Made by a program: the position numbers and the translations under genes
Part shown: positions 25,801-37,305 of the stretch, in pieces
How positions within the stretch are numbered: position 1 is the stretch's first letter
Layout: every line of letters starts with the position of its first letter
Notes under the pieces: generated by a model
Told to the model about the DNA's origin: nothing
Database searches by the model: none
Seen by the model: the letters and a program-made list of their open reading frames with translations, nothing else
DNA from: Verticillium longisporum
Lineage: Eukaryota > Ascomycota > Sordariomycetes > Glomerellales > Plectosphaerellaceae
Direction of reading: 5' to 3'
DNA: 64,000 nucleotides
Assembly: GCA_019188255.1 (NCBI GenBank)
Contig: JAETXT010000003.1
Coordinates: forward strand, 5,952,001 to 6,016,000

Positions 25801-26378
25801 TTCTGAGCCGACTTGTGGACCGACTGGTTCATGCTTTTGTTTCCGTCAACTGTGGCTGGCTGGGAGGCATCGGCTGTGTTGGTGCCCGGGGCGGGCCCTT
25901 CGTTGGGCTGCTGCTCAAACTGCTTGAGGCGGCGGCTGATGGTGCGGTAGCTCTGTTCAAGTCCCTGGAGAGAGGAGAAGACCTGCTGGATGATCTCAGG
26001 GCTTGTACCCTCCGTCGTGACCGCTTCAGCATTCTTGGCCTTGGGCGTGTACTTGGGTCTCGTAGATTTGGATTTGTTGGTTGCATTTGCTGATGCCTTG
26101 GCCTGTGCCTTGCCTGAAGCTCGTTTGTTCCGCGCCGCTCTTCCTTTCAGTTGCGAGGGTTTGCTGTCGGATCTGGGGGCATCGTTTGGCGCGACAGGGA
26201 TCGAGCTGGTCTTGTCGTGGTCGGACGGAGAGCTACTGCTGTACTGGCGATGCGCGACGCCAGGTCGCTGGGCGCTCGTCTGCCATTGCAGTCGCTGATC
26301 CTGGGTATGGAAACGACAGGCAGAGCAAACGTAGGGCGTTCTGATCCTCCGAAGAGCTGCGCTATGCAATTTGAGCAT
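22870..26378 (-). CDS. PET127: Pet127, mitochondrial RNA-processing/stability factor (one frame break)
   Basis: Pet127-family protein, in yeast an inner-membrane-associated factor for 5' processing and stability of mitochondrial mRNAs. The start chosen is the ATG at 26376-26378 (MLKLHSAALRRIRTPYVC), which opens a basic, Arg-rich presequence; a further in-frame ATG-less extension upstream is ignored. A low-complexity Ala/Lys/Ser region follows. The conserved domain starts near PKLAYGLDRVLFNPG, continues VYNFDPYLSKIMP, then MLSHFHFLLSAWRPIN and RMGRMDGIFVAFHNT. The C-terminus is acidic, then Lys/Arg-rich. The frame breaks at 25058-25059 in the coding motif LGKKYSGSTSSM: one extra G (GGG instead of GG) restores a single 1169-residue protein. 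There are no introns. The break lies inside the conserved core, so it is probably a sequence error, otherwise the gene is dead. Confidence 0.9.
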
Positions 26379-26741
26379 GGCAGTGGTTGGAGGGGACAGC
26401 CTGGCGGTTTGGAGGGAAATGACAATGTGCAGGGCAGATTCAGAATCAGCATCAGCACCTGCATCACAGCTTCCGTCGCTGATGGCCAAAAAAAACTTGG
26501 GTCCCTCACGTCACGTCTGCGAAGGTGGACCGTGCATGTTAGTCATCTTCACCCAGGCTTCGTCAGGGGCAGGAACAGCCCAGCCCCTGAATGCCGTGGG
26601 GTAGTCAGCCTTGTGTGCCTTACACGACATCATCTTCTTCGTCGTTCATCATTTCAATTCGTGCTTGATAGGCATGACATGCCTCTTCGAGATCATATGC
26701 TCTGAACAAACAATACCCGAAATGCGATTCTGGATCCAGAG
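26379..26741. other. Spacer with possible extra 3' exon of the aminotransferase-like gene
   Basis: A canonical donor (GTGAGT at 26750-26755, minus strand) and an acceptor at 26702 could add a last exon. In that exon, the frame opening AYDLEEACHAYQ and ending DEEDDVV stop (26620) looks coding but needs the weaker GTGGAG donor. The canonical donor gives a tail ending at 26649. Confidence 0.3.
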
Positions 26742-28122
26742 CTATCTCCACTCACCGGCGATCGCACGCTCGCAGAGCTGCTGCAGCGTCTTCGCAGCCC
26801 ACTCAAAGTCATCCATCGTCAAGTAGATCTGGCTGCTGACTCTGCACCAGAACTCCCCTGCGTAGAACTTGATTGGAAGTTAAGTTTCATACTCGGCCGG
26901 CGTGCGCTCTTGCATCCACTTGGCGACTTTTGAGGCGCAATCTGCATCGATCGCGAGATCAGTTAGTGTCAGGGGCAGCCTAACGTTGACGAAACAGCAG
27001 CGTCGGAATGAGCTTGATGGATCTCCAAGGCACGTCGTGCCCAGCAATTGAGCCATTCTCTCGCCGCCCCGGTTCGCCAGATCTTCACAGTACTTGCGGA
27101 TGTTGGCCTCGCCACCGCAAACACGAGCCCTAAACTTGAGTGCCAACGGGACACAGCAATATGGTGTGTTGTCTGTCGTTGAGACCTTGTTGAACAGACG
27201 AGAGAAGTACTCTTGCGGGTTCAACTCCGCTCTCTCTTCTTTAGTCTCGTGCCCCCAAGACGTCGGCATACTGGTGGTAATCAACCCTTGGTTCCGAAAC
27301 GGCACGTAGAGAATCGCACAGCCTCTCAGAACCATCAGCCATCTGTAGCGGGAGTCAGAGTTGCCATATATGCGATTATTCGAGGCACAAGACTTACTTG
27401 TAACAGTTGCTGACCATGAAATCTGGTCTGACGCTGCCGAGATGGGCCAGATCGATGTGGCCGACCCCGTGAGCGCCGTCGATGAAGCTTAGGACACCGA
27501 GTTCTCTGCACACCTCCACTAATGCCTCCCATGGGAACCGAGCCCCGGCGAACGTCAGAACAGTATTAAACATGGCGATCTTAGCTTGCTTGCCCTGAGC
27601 TTGAATTGCCGAGACAGCGTTGCGGAAACGGCTGATGATCTCTTCATCTTCTATCGGATATGCTATCTCAATCGAATACCCTGCGACGGGGAAAACTTCT
27701 GAGAGAGACTGAATTGTTTTCTCACAAGCGCCGTATATGGTACCGAAATGCAGAATCACATCGCCCTTGTTGAACGTCAAGTTCCGAAGGACAGTGTTTA
27801 CGCCCGTTGTTGCGTTGGAGATGAAAACAGCCTCCCCGGGATCCACGCCGAGAAGCGGTGCGATTGCCGTCCGGCTTTCTTGTAGGAGCTTGAGATAGGT
27901 GTATCGGATGAAGGTATCGGGTTGTGCCTCACATTTCAATTGGAGTTGCTGCCGATACTGGTGTACCGCCTTTGGAAAGGCCCCAAATGAGCCATGATTC
28001 AGCGGTCGATATTCCTCAGCGAACAAAAAGTGATCCGTACGCATCGCCATGCCAAATGCTATCTGGGTGATGTTTGACTGTCGCCAAGCTTTTGAGTCCA
28101 CAACATTCTTGTTGAACCCCAT
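26742..28122 (-). CDS. PLP-dependent class-V aminotransferase / isopenicillin-N-epimerase-like protein with in-frame stop
   Basis: Fold-type I pyridoxal-phosphate enzyme of the class-V group (cysteine desulfurase/epimerase-like, LolT type). The reaction cannot be assigned. The likely start is 28120-28122 (MGFNKNVVDSKAWRQS); an upstream in-frame ATG (28261-28263) would add a hydrophobic 47-residue leader. The intron is 27343-27397. Motifs are PLNHGSFGAFP, FISNATTGVNTVLRN, DGAHGVGH and the Schiff-base Lys242 in SNCYKW, followed by LRGCAILYVP. TAA at 26880-26882 interrupts EYET-stop-LPIKFYAGEFW, exactly where the family continues, and the frame then stays open through SSQIYLTMDDFEWAAKTL to TAG at 26742. 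Either the protein is truncated (395 residues), the stop is an error, or a 51-base intron (donor GTATGA) removes it at the cost of conserved residues. Confidence 0.75.
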
Positions 28123-28720
28123 TTTCCAATCTTCGTCGTATTCAGTTACAGCTCGGAACCTGGCAGAGAAGATTGCGAGCGAGGGGAGAATAGGAGGCAA
28201 GCAGGTTACAAATAAAGACCACGGAAACAATGTAAACGCCAACAGCCGTTGTATCCGATCCATCCAGAAAGCCCAGAAATCACAACATGAAGCACTCCCA
28301 ATGCTCAGTCGATCACCTCAACAGGCCCCTTCGTCGTTAGTTGGATGGATCCGGCATCATTTCAACAACGTTGTTCCACACAGCCCTCTGAATGCGTCTT
28401 CGATCGTCGACTCTGCTACCACCAACTGTTACGAGCTAACTTAATCTCGGGCCCCAAGCTCACCAACGAATCGGTTACATGTTCAATTGTTCCTGGGAAC
28501 GTCATTCTTATGATCCGAATGTGCGTGGCTCACCAGGAGCAACTTGTACACCACAAGTGTCGGATTGATAGCATTGCCGAAGGCGTCACTTTGCAACATG
28601 CTGCTTAACGTGCGGAACGTAAGCGAACACGTAACGCAGCTGTTCAGTCCTTTCCCACCGTCAGTTTGGCATTAAATATCTAATCAGTATCAGCCTCTCA
28701 GAACGCCATTTGTCCTCTCG
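28123..28720. other. Spacer upstream of the aminotransferase-like gene
   Basis: No gene seen; presumably the promoter of the aminotransferase-like gene plus the 3' region of its neighbour. Confidence 0.5.
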
Positions 28721-30194
28721 CTAGGCTACTTCGTTTGGCGTTTCTATTTTGAGATAGCTTTGGGGTGTTTGCTCCACAAGGCAGACGCTCTCCTCCTCGA
28801 CCGGCTTCTCTATGCCAACGAAATGCCCATTCATTCTTCGCTGGTTGGCGTACCGTGCATTTTCTGTGGCGTGGCGCACGGTTAGATACACAGCGTTCAA
28901 GAGCAAGCAAATCTTTCAGGGCAACGGTCGACCGAGGACGCGACTCACTGTACGTGACCATGATGGCCTCTTCAAACACGGGCAGCCACGTCGCCAAGGC
29001 TAGGATCTGTCCGAAACCCCATCTTTCCTCTGACTTGGCCTCCCCTCCATCGTTGAGCTTGGATATCTCAGATTTGAGCTTGAACAAGCTGCCCAGGGAG
29101 GCCCACATGAAGACGAGAAAGTATAGAGCATACGCCAGCCTCCACGGAATCCTGAAGAACAGCCAACCCAGAACAGGAACGCTCTCTTTCGGCCTCTTCA
29201 TCCAGTGAGCAATGGCCGCATTCAGACCTGCCAACAGAAACACGCACAAAGGAACCATGGAGAGAGCTATGATCGTCACCGTCGCGGTCTCATCAGACAC
29301 CTGCTTGTCCCAACAGAAGGCCTCAAAGGAAAAGGGCTCATCGTCCCTGACCTTCTTGGCTTCCCGCGCGGCTGTTGGCTTCATTGACATGGAGATGATG
29401 AAAAGTAGCCAGTTTACGAAGCCGAAGAAGACCCCCGAGCCGTATCGTTGCTCGATGTCCAGGCAGGCTGGCAGTGTGAGGAAGAACATGGCGGTCAGGG
29501 TCGCCGAACAGAGGAACGACGTCTCAATGTCGTAGACGCTCTCTTTCTGTCCGGCTATGATGAGCGTAGCCACCAACACCGAGGCCGTCAGAAGACCAAG
29601 TCCGGAATGAAAGGCCCCGAAGCTGTGGTAGAACATGTTCCGAATCGCGTCCAGGATGCCATTTTGAGGAGGGAGCTGGGGAGCTTTGAAGCTTTGATAG
29701 TTGTTGTCCCTCAGCATACCGTGGATGAAGGTGATGAGATACATCGTTGAGAGTATAGCCCCCATAGCGTATACTACCATCATCTGGCGAGATCACTCAG
29801 TCAGAGCTCTTCGTCTCACAGCGAGGGTGAGCGTACATACCCCAACACCAACAATGTCAGCATTCCCATCCCACTCCCAGACGGCACAGATCTGTTTATC
29901 GCATTCCAGCTGTGGTTGGTAAATCAACTTTTCGTTCAACAGGGCATTATCGCAATCCCGAGCGCAGAAGAACCAGTTGAAGGCTTGCCAGTCTGGAACC
30001 TGCGAGCCGCCGAATGAACGGAGGTAGCCGACCAGAGAGTCCATGTCTGGAGACTTGTTCCCGAGCAGGGTGACAAGGACACGGGCCGCAGCCTCGCAGT
30101 CTCTGGACGGTTCGTAGAACTCGAGGTTCGACTCGAGGCAATAATCGCAGATACTGCTCGTAGGACTAGACATTGAGGGCGCCGTGGTAGTCAT
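28721..30194 (-). CDS. Uncharacterised seven-helix membrane protein with Cys-rich N-terminus
   Basis: I do not recognise a named family. Three exons join in frame: 29841-30194, 28949-29783 and 28721-28863, with introns of 57 and 85 bases (the second with a CTAAC branch), giving 443 residues. The N-terminal about 118 residues have several Cys (CDYCLES, FFCARDCDNALL, CDKQICAVWEW) and end with WDGNADIVGVG. Then come about seven hydrophobic segments: VVYAMGAILSTMYLITFI, LGLLTASVLVATLIIAG, SATLTAMFFLTLPACL, FFGFVNWLLFIISMS, VTIIALSMVPLCVFLLAGL, YALYFLVFMWASLG and QILALATWLPVFEEAIMV. The C-terminal tail is hydrophilic. This layout resembles fungal receptor-like or other integral membrane proteins of unknown function. 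An ATG further upstream in frame would lengthen the N-terminus. Confidence 0.75.
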
Positions 30195-31241
30195 ATTGCT
30201 TGCTGTTGTCGAGCCCTTCGGGGCCTTACGGTTGGGTCTGAAGAGAACCGAAGGCAAACAGGAGTAAGGACAACGATCAGATCCCTGTTCACAGGTGAGC
30301 AGTGTATGCGTTGCCGTTATTTCATGTTGCGACAGTCGAACAAGGCTCTCCTCTGCACACATGCGAACTGAGCCATTTGTACCTCGATTCACGGTGGTCG
30401 GCACCGCTTCCTACCCAGCCCGAAAGGCTGAGGCTGAATGCCGATGGCGCCCTCTATGCTTGACGCCACTTCCTAGCCACCAGTACAGCTTCAAGAACGG
30501 TCTCCTCTGATGCCTCGTACACCTGGTCAACTGCGCCTGCGGGGTTCACCAGTGGACGCCATGTGCGGCAAGATCAGGGGTCTTGATGCTACAAGAGTCA
30601 GGTTGGGGGGCGGGCGCTGAGCGCCGCGTCTTGGCAGCTGAGGACCCTGAATGACACGGCACACTGATGATGCAAGCCATCATCACCGCGCGTTCCTCAA
30701 ACGAATTGTGACAGCATCCAGCCGCGGGTTTGCTCTGCTTGCGCGAGCATTGAGTAGCCGAGCGGACGGATAGTATCTATGTATCGAGATCCTGCTACAC
30801 CTGTCTTCGAGCTGGTCTTGTAAGTATAAGATTACAACTGACTTCATCGATGTTACAAGCTGCGATCCGCCTATTCGACGATCGACGTGTCTCTGGCTTC
30901 AACACAATTGCTGCGCGATAGGATCGGAGAGATTGAAACAAGGAGGCCTTTGCACATCAAGGCTCTATGCAGCCATGGTGTGCTGGATATGTATGCAGCG
31001 CTGATAATGGGTCATCAGAGATCTCGTAGTTACAACAGCACCAGACACTGGCGTATCCCCGTCACGACCGTCAGCTCCACCACCGGTCCTTCATCCAGCC
31101 ATATTCTTCCGCCAAAACACTGCTCTTCCCGAAGCAAGGGGGTATTTGCAAGTTGACAAAACGTCAAATCAAGATTTCCATGCGCCAGGTTTTGATGCCA
31201 CTCCCCCACAACACCATGGTGTAAAATAATAGTCTTACAAT
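30195..31241. other. Intergenic stretch, nothing recognised
   Basis: About 1 kb between two minus-strand genes. Short frames only, no RNA gene or repeat noticed. Confidence 0.5.
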
Positions 31242-34200
31242 TCACTCGAACGCGCGCGCGGCGCGACTGGCGTTCTCCTGCGCCGCAGCCTGCGCCGCCC
31301 GTGCTTCGGCAAGCTGCCCCTGCACTTCGTACGAGTTGGCGAGCATGCCGTCCGCCACGCTCATCCAGAGGAGGTTGCCGCTGCGCCTAGCCTGCTGCGA
31401 GGCTGCCTTGGCGCTCTTCAACGCTTGCTCACCCACCACGTTCTCGAAGAGACGACAACGCATGATCGTCAACGCTATTGCGAGGCAGTGAGTGTTGTTC
31501 GTCCTTTGCGCTCCGTTAAGCGCGGATTGGATGTTCTGTTTCACAATGTTCATCTCCAGGTCTGGCTGAGTCGTGACCTGGACGAGACTGAAGGCAGTGC
31601 GGAACTCCGAGTCGGGATGTGATGTGCATAGCGGCTGTATGCTTTCCAAGAGTTTATTTGTGGTTTGCTCATCTTGGAACCCCGGGTCTTGGAGGATCCA
31701 CAGTCGACTCATCGCAGCCAGTATGCAGACTTCTAGCTCTGCTGGCTTTCTACTCTCAGGACCATCCGGTCCAGAGGGGATCTGCAACCGCGGATCCTCA
31801 TAGATGGTAAGTGCTGTTTCGAACTCGCCGGTGCCTTGATAGTAGACACCTGTCAGATATAGTGTGAAGAGTGTAAAAATCTCATTGACCGCAGGCGTGG
31901 CCGCTTTCTGGAGTTTCGAGACACTTTGGTCTACGAGCTTCCATTTGCTCTGAGTCGCATTGTACAGACCGATCAGCAGCTGCAAGTAACAGAAGATCTC
32001 TGTTCGCCACTTGGTCTGTCTGATGGATTCATGCAGCGAAACGGTCGCCATAGCGCGGTTCCCCAACATGTGTTGCGTAGAGACTAGGCAGGTCAGAACC
32101 AACATCTTCATGGCTGGGAGTATACGGTTGACATACCATGTTGTACGGTTTCCAGCCCGGCCGCCCACCGCTGTAGGCTCTTCATCTTGCCTACTTGCTC
32201 TCGCGATGCGGGCCTATACATGTTCGCAAGACCCCCAAAAGCGTGGCTGCGTCTCGTCAGCTTAAGCCACCAATGTGTAAATGGCTAAGTGCTTACACCA
32301 GGGCGAAGAGTTCTTGTTTCGACAGGAACGATAGAACCACCAGGTCAGTTCCCTCGTCATCTTTCCCGGGACGGAGAATCGCAGTTGTGTCTTCACTTAT
32401 GATGAGGGAAGATGAGGGCTGCTTCTTCATGGGAACACAGACCTCTGTGGCGTCATCTGTCCAGTCCTGAGAGCTGATCGTTTCGTCTAACCTGGACTCT
32501 AGTGCTGACAGCTTCTGCACCAGAGTGTCTGGGTTCTTCTGATGCATACTACAAGCGAGGTCCAGCAGCAGTGTCAAGATATCGAGTTGGGGCACCTTGA
32601 CAGCAGGATCCAACTGATACATGGCTGCTTGCGCAAGACATGTCTGAACCCTTTCGACACTGTCAGACTTCATGACTCGAAGATGAGCGAGGCCCTCCAG
32701 TAATGAGGCCAACACTCCAATAGCGTTGTCGCCCCTCTCGTAAGCGAAGTTTCCTAGCATTTGGAGGTTGTCGAAATGCGTGGCATCGGGCGCGTTGCCA
32801 GCATATGTTTGCAACGTCGTCTTGAGAAGTCGAAAAGCATACAACCAGGGGTAGTGCTTGAATCTAGAAGGTCTTAGCAATGTACCGGAACCTACAATCC
32901 GCTTGAGACTTACGTCTGACACTCTGCAATCTGCTTGTCAATGGCAATAAAGGCTGCCTTGTGGTTCCTCTGGAACAGGACTTTCAACGCAGCATACTGC
33001 ATACAGTATTTCAGATCTGTATAACGATGCTGTTGAAGTGTCAATATCGACTCGCTGGGCCATCAAATTTCCAGCACGAACCTTCTCACAGAGCTTTATT
33101 CCTTGGAACAGAGTAGTTTCTGCCTCCTGCAAATTCTCCGTCTCCTCGTACAATATTGATGCATATCTGAGTCTCGCCTTCGCTTCTTGACGTGGTGCAA
33201 GCTTATTCGTCTGCACAGCGGCGTCCAAGCAGGCCAAGCCTGTGGAGATGAGTTTCTGATATTCTCGCAACCGGCCCTCATCTGGTGAAGCGGCAACACT
33301 ATGGACGGCGGAATATGCTTTGCTCAAACACTCTTCGGCGACATGAACCAGGACGGTCGCGGACTCGAACGGCCTCGTCTTCGAAGTCATAGCTGGGGAA
33401 GCTCGGGCCGAGGAAGCAGGGGACGGGCGTGGCGGGATCGCTGGAGACCTCTTGCTGATGCCGGGCGAGTTCATTGCCGAAATTGACGGCCGTTTCGTCG
33501 GGAGGGGTGATTTGGCAAAGGCCGGACTGGGGCTCTGTTGGACTTGATGAGACTCGTTGGCAAGCGACGCCGGTGCTGGGTGTTGCAGCGACACATGGCT
33601 TTGTTGGGTGGTAACGGGCATGATATCCTGCTGTCCCATCATTCTTGAGCCGGTCTGAGGAACCTGAAACTGTGGGATCTGTTGGGGAATCGGCGCTGGC
33701 GATGGTGACGAGTAGGCTGGAGGCGGAGTAGGAGTAATCGCTTGGAGTTGCGCTGGAGCAACTTGGTAGGGTTGGGCGGCGAGGTATGGCGAAGGTGCCG
33801 GGGATACGGAAGGAGGGCGCTGGTCTTGTCGTGGGTCGAAAGTATTGTCGAATGTCGAAAATTGGCCGTTGTTATTTGCCAGAACGTTGACATAGTTCAT
33901 TGACGGCGCAGGTGTAGAGAGGTGGGCATAGTGGCCTTGGGGCATTTGTCCCTGATGCTGATAACCCTGGAACTGCTGCTGCTGCGGCGGTGGCTGCTGA
34001 TGGTGCTGCTGATGGTGTTGAGGCCGCTGGTGCTGCTGAGGCTGTTGCTGTGTATATTGTTGGTACTGCTGGTACTGTGGCACCTGCAGCCCGTGTTGCT
34101 GCTGTTGAACGTGGCCATGCAGTGGTGGCGCTTGTTGTTGGTGTTGCTGCACATATACCTGTTGCGGGGCCTGTTGCTGGCCGTTCGGATACTGATACTG

Positions 34201-34251
34201 CTGGCTGCTGTAACCGGGTTGCCCCGTGGGCATTTGGCCCGGGTACGACAT
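31242..34251 (-). CDS. Cohesin loading factor Mau2/Scc4 with Gln-rich N-terminal extension
   Basis: Partner of Scc2 in loading cohesin onto chromatin; the family is built of TPR-like helices. The start is the ATG at 34249-34251 (MSYPGQMPTGQPGYSSQQ). Exons are 33082-34251, 32863-33029 interrupted by the intron 32864-32913, and so on: introns 33030-33081, 32864-32913, one near 32252-32298 (boundary uncertain) and 32084-32136. In one splice model the product is 938 residues. The first about 310 residues are Gln/Pro/Ser-rich with long Gln runs. The Mau2 region follows: ATVLVHVAEECLSKAYSA, LCEK joined to HRYTDLKYCMQYAALKVL, YPWLYAFRLLKTTLQTYAG, MKSLQRWAAGLETVQH and the helical C-terminus ending AAQENASRAARAFE. 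Mau2 in animals lacks such an N-terminal tail. A nearby gene link is not apparent. Confidence 0.85.
33960..34240. repeat. CAG/CAA-rich tract encoding poly-Gln in Mau2
   Basis: Interrupted Gln codons on the minus strand make up much of residues 5-100 of the Mau2/Scc4 protein. Confidence 0.85.
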
Positions 34252-35351
34252 TGTTGGCAGGTCATAAGAACCGTCGGGATGCCAACTTTCAAATGTCAAT
34301 GCCTGGGGCAGGCTCCGGCTGGATGAGGTTGCTTCCTGATGTCGAGAGTTCGGTCAGGCGTCGGCGCCCATCTGGATGAGACCCTGTCGATCATGGATCA
34401 TCGAGCTGTTGCGCTGCCAATGCTCGATCGCCCCGCCAGTTGAGAAGGGGACGGTGAACGCGCACACCTTGAGGATGGATATCAGGCGACCCCGAGGTTT
34501 GGCATGGCACCTGCATCGACAGGATGCCCTTCGCTTGATGCGCAGACACCATCGAAGCGCGTCGTGTCCGTGACCCGTCGTCCCATTCCCTTGGGTGCCT
34601 TATGTAATCCATCCATCGATCTTAGCACCGCCACACCAGACGACGGCCCCAAAATAGATCAATGTGGCTGGTGTATCAAATGGTTCGTCATCTACACCTG
34701 AATTAAGCAGCAATTCCGTGCCTCGGTTCGTCGAAGCCCCACTACAATCTTGAATTCGACACTGAATCTCTCTTTCTGGTGACCCTGACTTCCAGATCTC
34801 GAGAACAGCCGCTGAGACACTGAGGTGCAGAAGCAATAAACGGTCTTGCTAGGTTCACATGTTGATATACCTCTCACAGTCTCTGAATCTAGTAGGGGTA
34901 CAATCATTTCGTTACACATTTCCCCCTTCAACGCCGCCTGTACTTTCATCAAGGTTCATATGCTGCTGCCAGCCACTTGCCTCTTGACCCGATTCAGTAT
35001 CCAAGGTCGACATCCCAGCGCGCCATCCGATCCACACCACTCTAGATCCTTGTTCTCAGATCCGCAACACATATCTTAAAGTGTCCAACCCACCGCCGGC
35101 ACCCCACTTGGACCCGGGACTCACGTTCTGAAAATCTACCCCCTTGGCTTCATGGAACCCATGAACCATGCCATCCCCGGCTACTATCCTTCTTCCAACC
35201 TCGCAACACCGGCCTGACCACCTCTCGGACCATCTGGATTGCCATTGGAGCTTCACTTCTTCCTGTCGTGCTCGCGCCCTATCAGTCTTTCGCTTCATCA
35301 CCGACGCTCACCGTACTCGCTGAACTGCACCCCCTCCGCCTCTTTCGCATC
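34252..35351. other. Divergent spacer between MAU2 and the hydrolase gene
   Basis: 1.1 kb between opposite start codons, containing only short frames. No RNA gene or repeat noticed. Confidence 0.5.
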
Positions 35352-36947
35352 ATGGAGTGGCTCGGCAGGGCGAAGATCAAATACACTCACGCCACTGCCC
35401 CCTTACCTCTGCGAGAGAAAGATGGCGCGCAGACGGACCTGCTGAAGGTCTGTGAGGACAGTGTGCCACCCTGTCAACTAAACCCTCTCCTCTTCAACGG
35501 CCACATGCAAACTTTCTACACCTCGGTCAAGCAGGCCGGTCCTTCCGTTTACTATAAACGAAAGGTCTTCGAAGCCGATCAACAGACCTACCACGGCACC
35601 TTCGCCGTAGACTTCGCCGTTGATGCCTTTGAGGAGACGGATGACTCGCTTCCGGAGCGGACCGTCCATTTCACGGACGATGAGTTTGAAAGCCTTGGCT
35701 CCAATGATACCAAGCCCCAGTTGATCGTCCTTCATGGCCTTTCCGGCGGCTCTCATGAGATCTATCTGAGGCACGCCATCGCGCCTCTGCTTGAGGAGGG
35801 CAAGTGGGATGTGTGCGTCATCAATTCGCGGGGTTGCGCGCAGAGCAAGTTCACCAGCGGCGTTCTTTACAATGCTCGCGCAACCTGGGACATTCGACAG
35901 GTGAGACGAGTCAAGACGAATTGACGGTAAAAGTGTCACTGACATGCCACTTCTCACAGATGGTCAATTGGTTCAGAAAGAAATTCCCTAATCGACCTCT
36001 TTACGGCTTGGGCTTTTCCCTGGGAGCAAACATGCTCACCACTGTATGTGTCCATGCATATTCTGACATGCCATTGGCAGATGCTAATGAGGCGTAGTAC
36101 TGCGGTGAGGAGGGCCCGAACTGCCAGCTTCGCGCCGCTGTTGTGTGCTCTAACCCCTTCAACCTCGAGCTTGCCAACAAGTCTCTGCAGCGAACTCTAC
36201 TGGGCAAGGAGGTCTATCAGCGGGTGATGGGCAGTGCGTACCCCGTCAGTCTGGAATCTTCACGGAGTCATGAGGCTAACGCGACGACAGCAAACATGAG
36301 AAATCTCATTGTGGGGCACAAGGACTCGCTCAGCAAGTTTACTGACCTCGACTACGAACGAATCGAAAAGGCCACTTACATCTACGAATTCGATCGAGAA
36401 GTGCAGTATGTGGGCACCAGCCACCTATCCGTCTCTTGCTAACCTCACAGGTGTGCCTCTTGGGGGTATCCTACCGAGGACGCATACTATCGCGATGCAT
36501 CATCGTGCGATGCAGTGATTGCCATCAAGATTCCCTTCCTTGCGGTACACGCAACGGATGACCCGGTATGATTGGTGTCGAGTTGCATTCCAGGCCGGCG
36601 ACTAACTCTTCACCAGATCGCTGTGAATGAAGCCGTTCCGTATCAGGAGTTCAAGACGAATCCGTACACCGTCTTGTGCACGACTTCTCTCGGCGGACAC
36701 CTGTCCTGGTTTGAAATGGGTGGTGGACGCTGGCATGCGAAGCCGGTGAGTCCCACGTGGATCCCCAACTACAAAAGAAACCTGAGAACTGACTAGAGCA
36801 CAGGTGGTTAACTTCTTGAACCGCATGGCCTTCGACATTGACCTCGAGAGTATCAACCACGAGCTTGCTTCTGGTAGTGAGGTGAAGCAGCCTCGGTACC
36901 TGCCCATGGTGCGCAAGATGGAGAATTGCAACTTCCAGAAGGCCTGA
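35352..36947 (+). CDS. Alpha/beta hydrolase, Eht1/Eeb1/YheT-type (ester synthase or esterase)
   Basis: Member of the AB-hydrolase group that in yeast includes medium-chain fatty-acid ethyl-ester synthases/esterases and a monoacylglycerol lipase. The start at 35352 gives MEWLGRAKIKYTHA; upstream sequence is in frame but reads like leader. Seven exons (35352-35900, 35960-36043, 36098-36233, 36291-36405, 36451-36565, 36617-36745, 36804-36947) join to 423 residues, with introns of 45-59 bases and clear CTAAC branches. The catalytic elements are nucleophile Ser203 in GLGFSLGANM, acid Asp in VHATDDP, and His in LGGHLSWFE. The oxyanion region is LIVLHGLSGGSHE. A family-typical PLLFNGHMQTFYTS occurs near the N-terminus. 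There is no signal peptide. It is convergent with LOC1. The substrate cannot be told from sequence. Confidence 0.9.
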
Positions 36948-37305
36948 TAGAGCTGTACACGATCTGTGAGCGTGCGTTGTGTTGAAAACTAGAGTAGCAT
37001 GTCAATTAGATCTCGAGTTAGATTTCAAATCATTTAAGACCGTAAAAGCCGAGATGAAGGTGCAAGAATCACGAAAAAAAAAAGACCATTGCTAGGCTTT
37101 GGGTATTTCGTCTCCATTGCTCGCGTCTTGATGCCCCCTGCAGGACCTCGCGCCACCAACCCGCCACTCGTCACGGCATCTGCGACAACGCCATGCCCGA
37201 GTCTTAAAAGCCACAAGAAGATAGTTGTTTTCCGACCCCACCTGAACGCCGAACATGATGCATACTACAGTTTGCGAAACCCACCCCTCTGCTGACAGGT
37301 GCCAT
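36948..37305. other. Spacer between convergent hydrolase and LOC1
   Basis: 3' regions only; includes an A-run near 37074-37084. No gene seen. Confidence 0.5.

Noticed and set aside
31249..31265. CG-alternating run at the MAU2 C-terminus
   Set aside because: Short CpG-rich coding stretch for Arg/Ala; no sign of a special structure or regulatory role.
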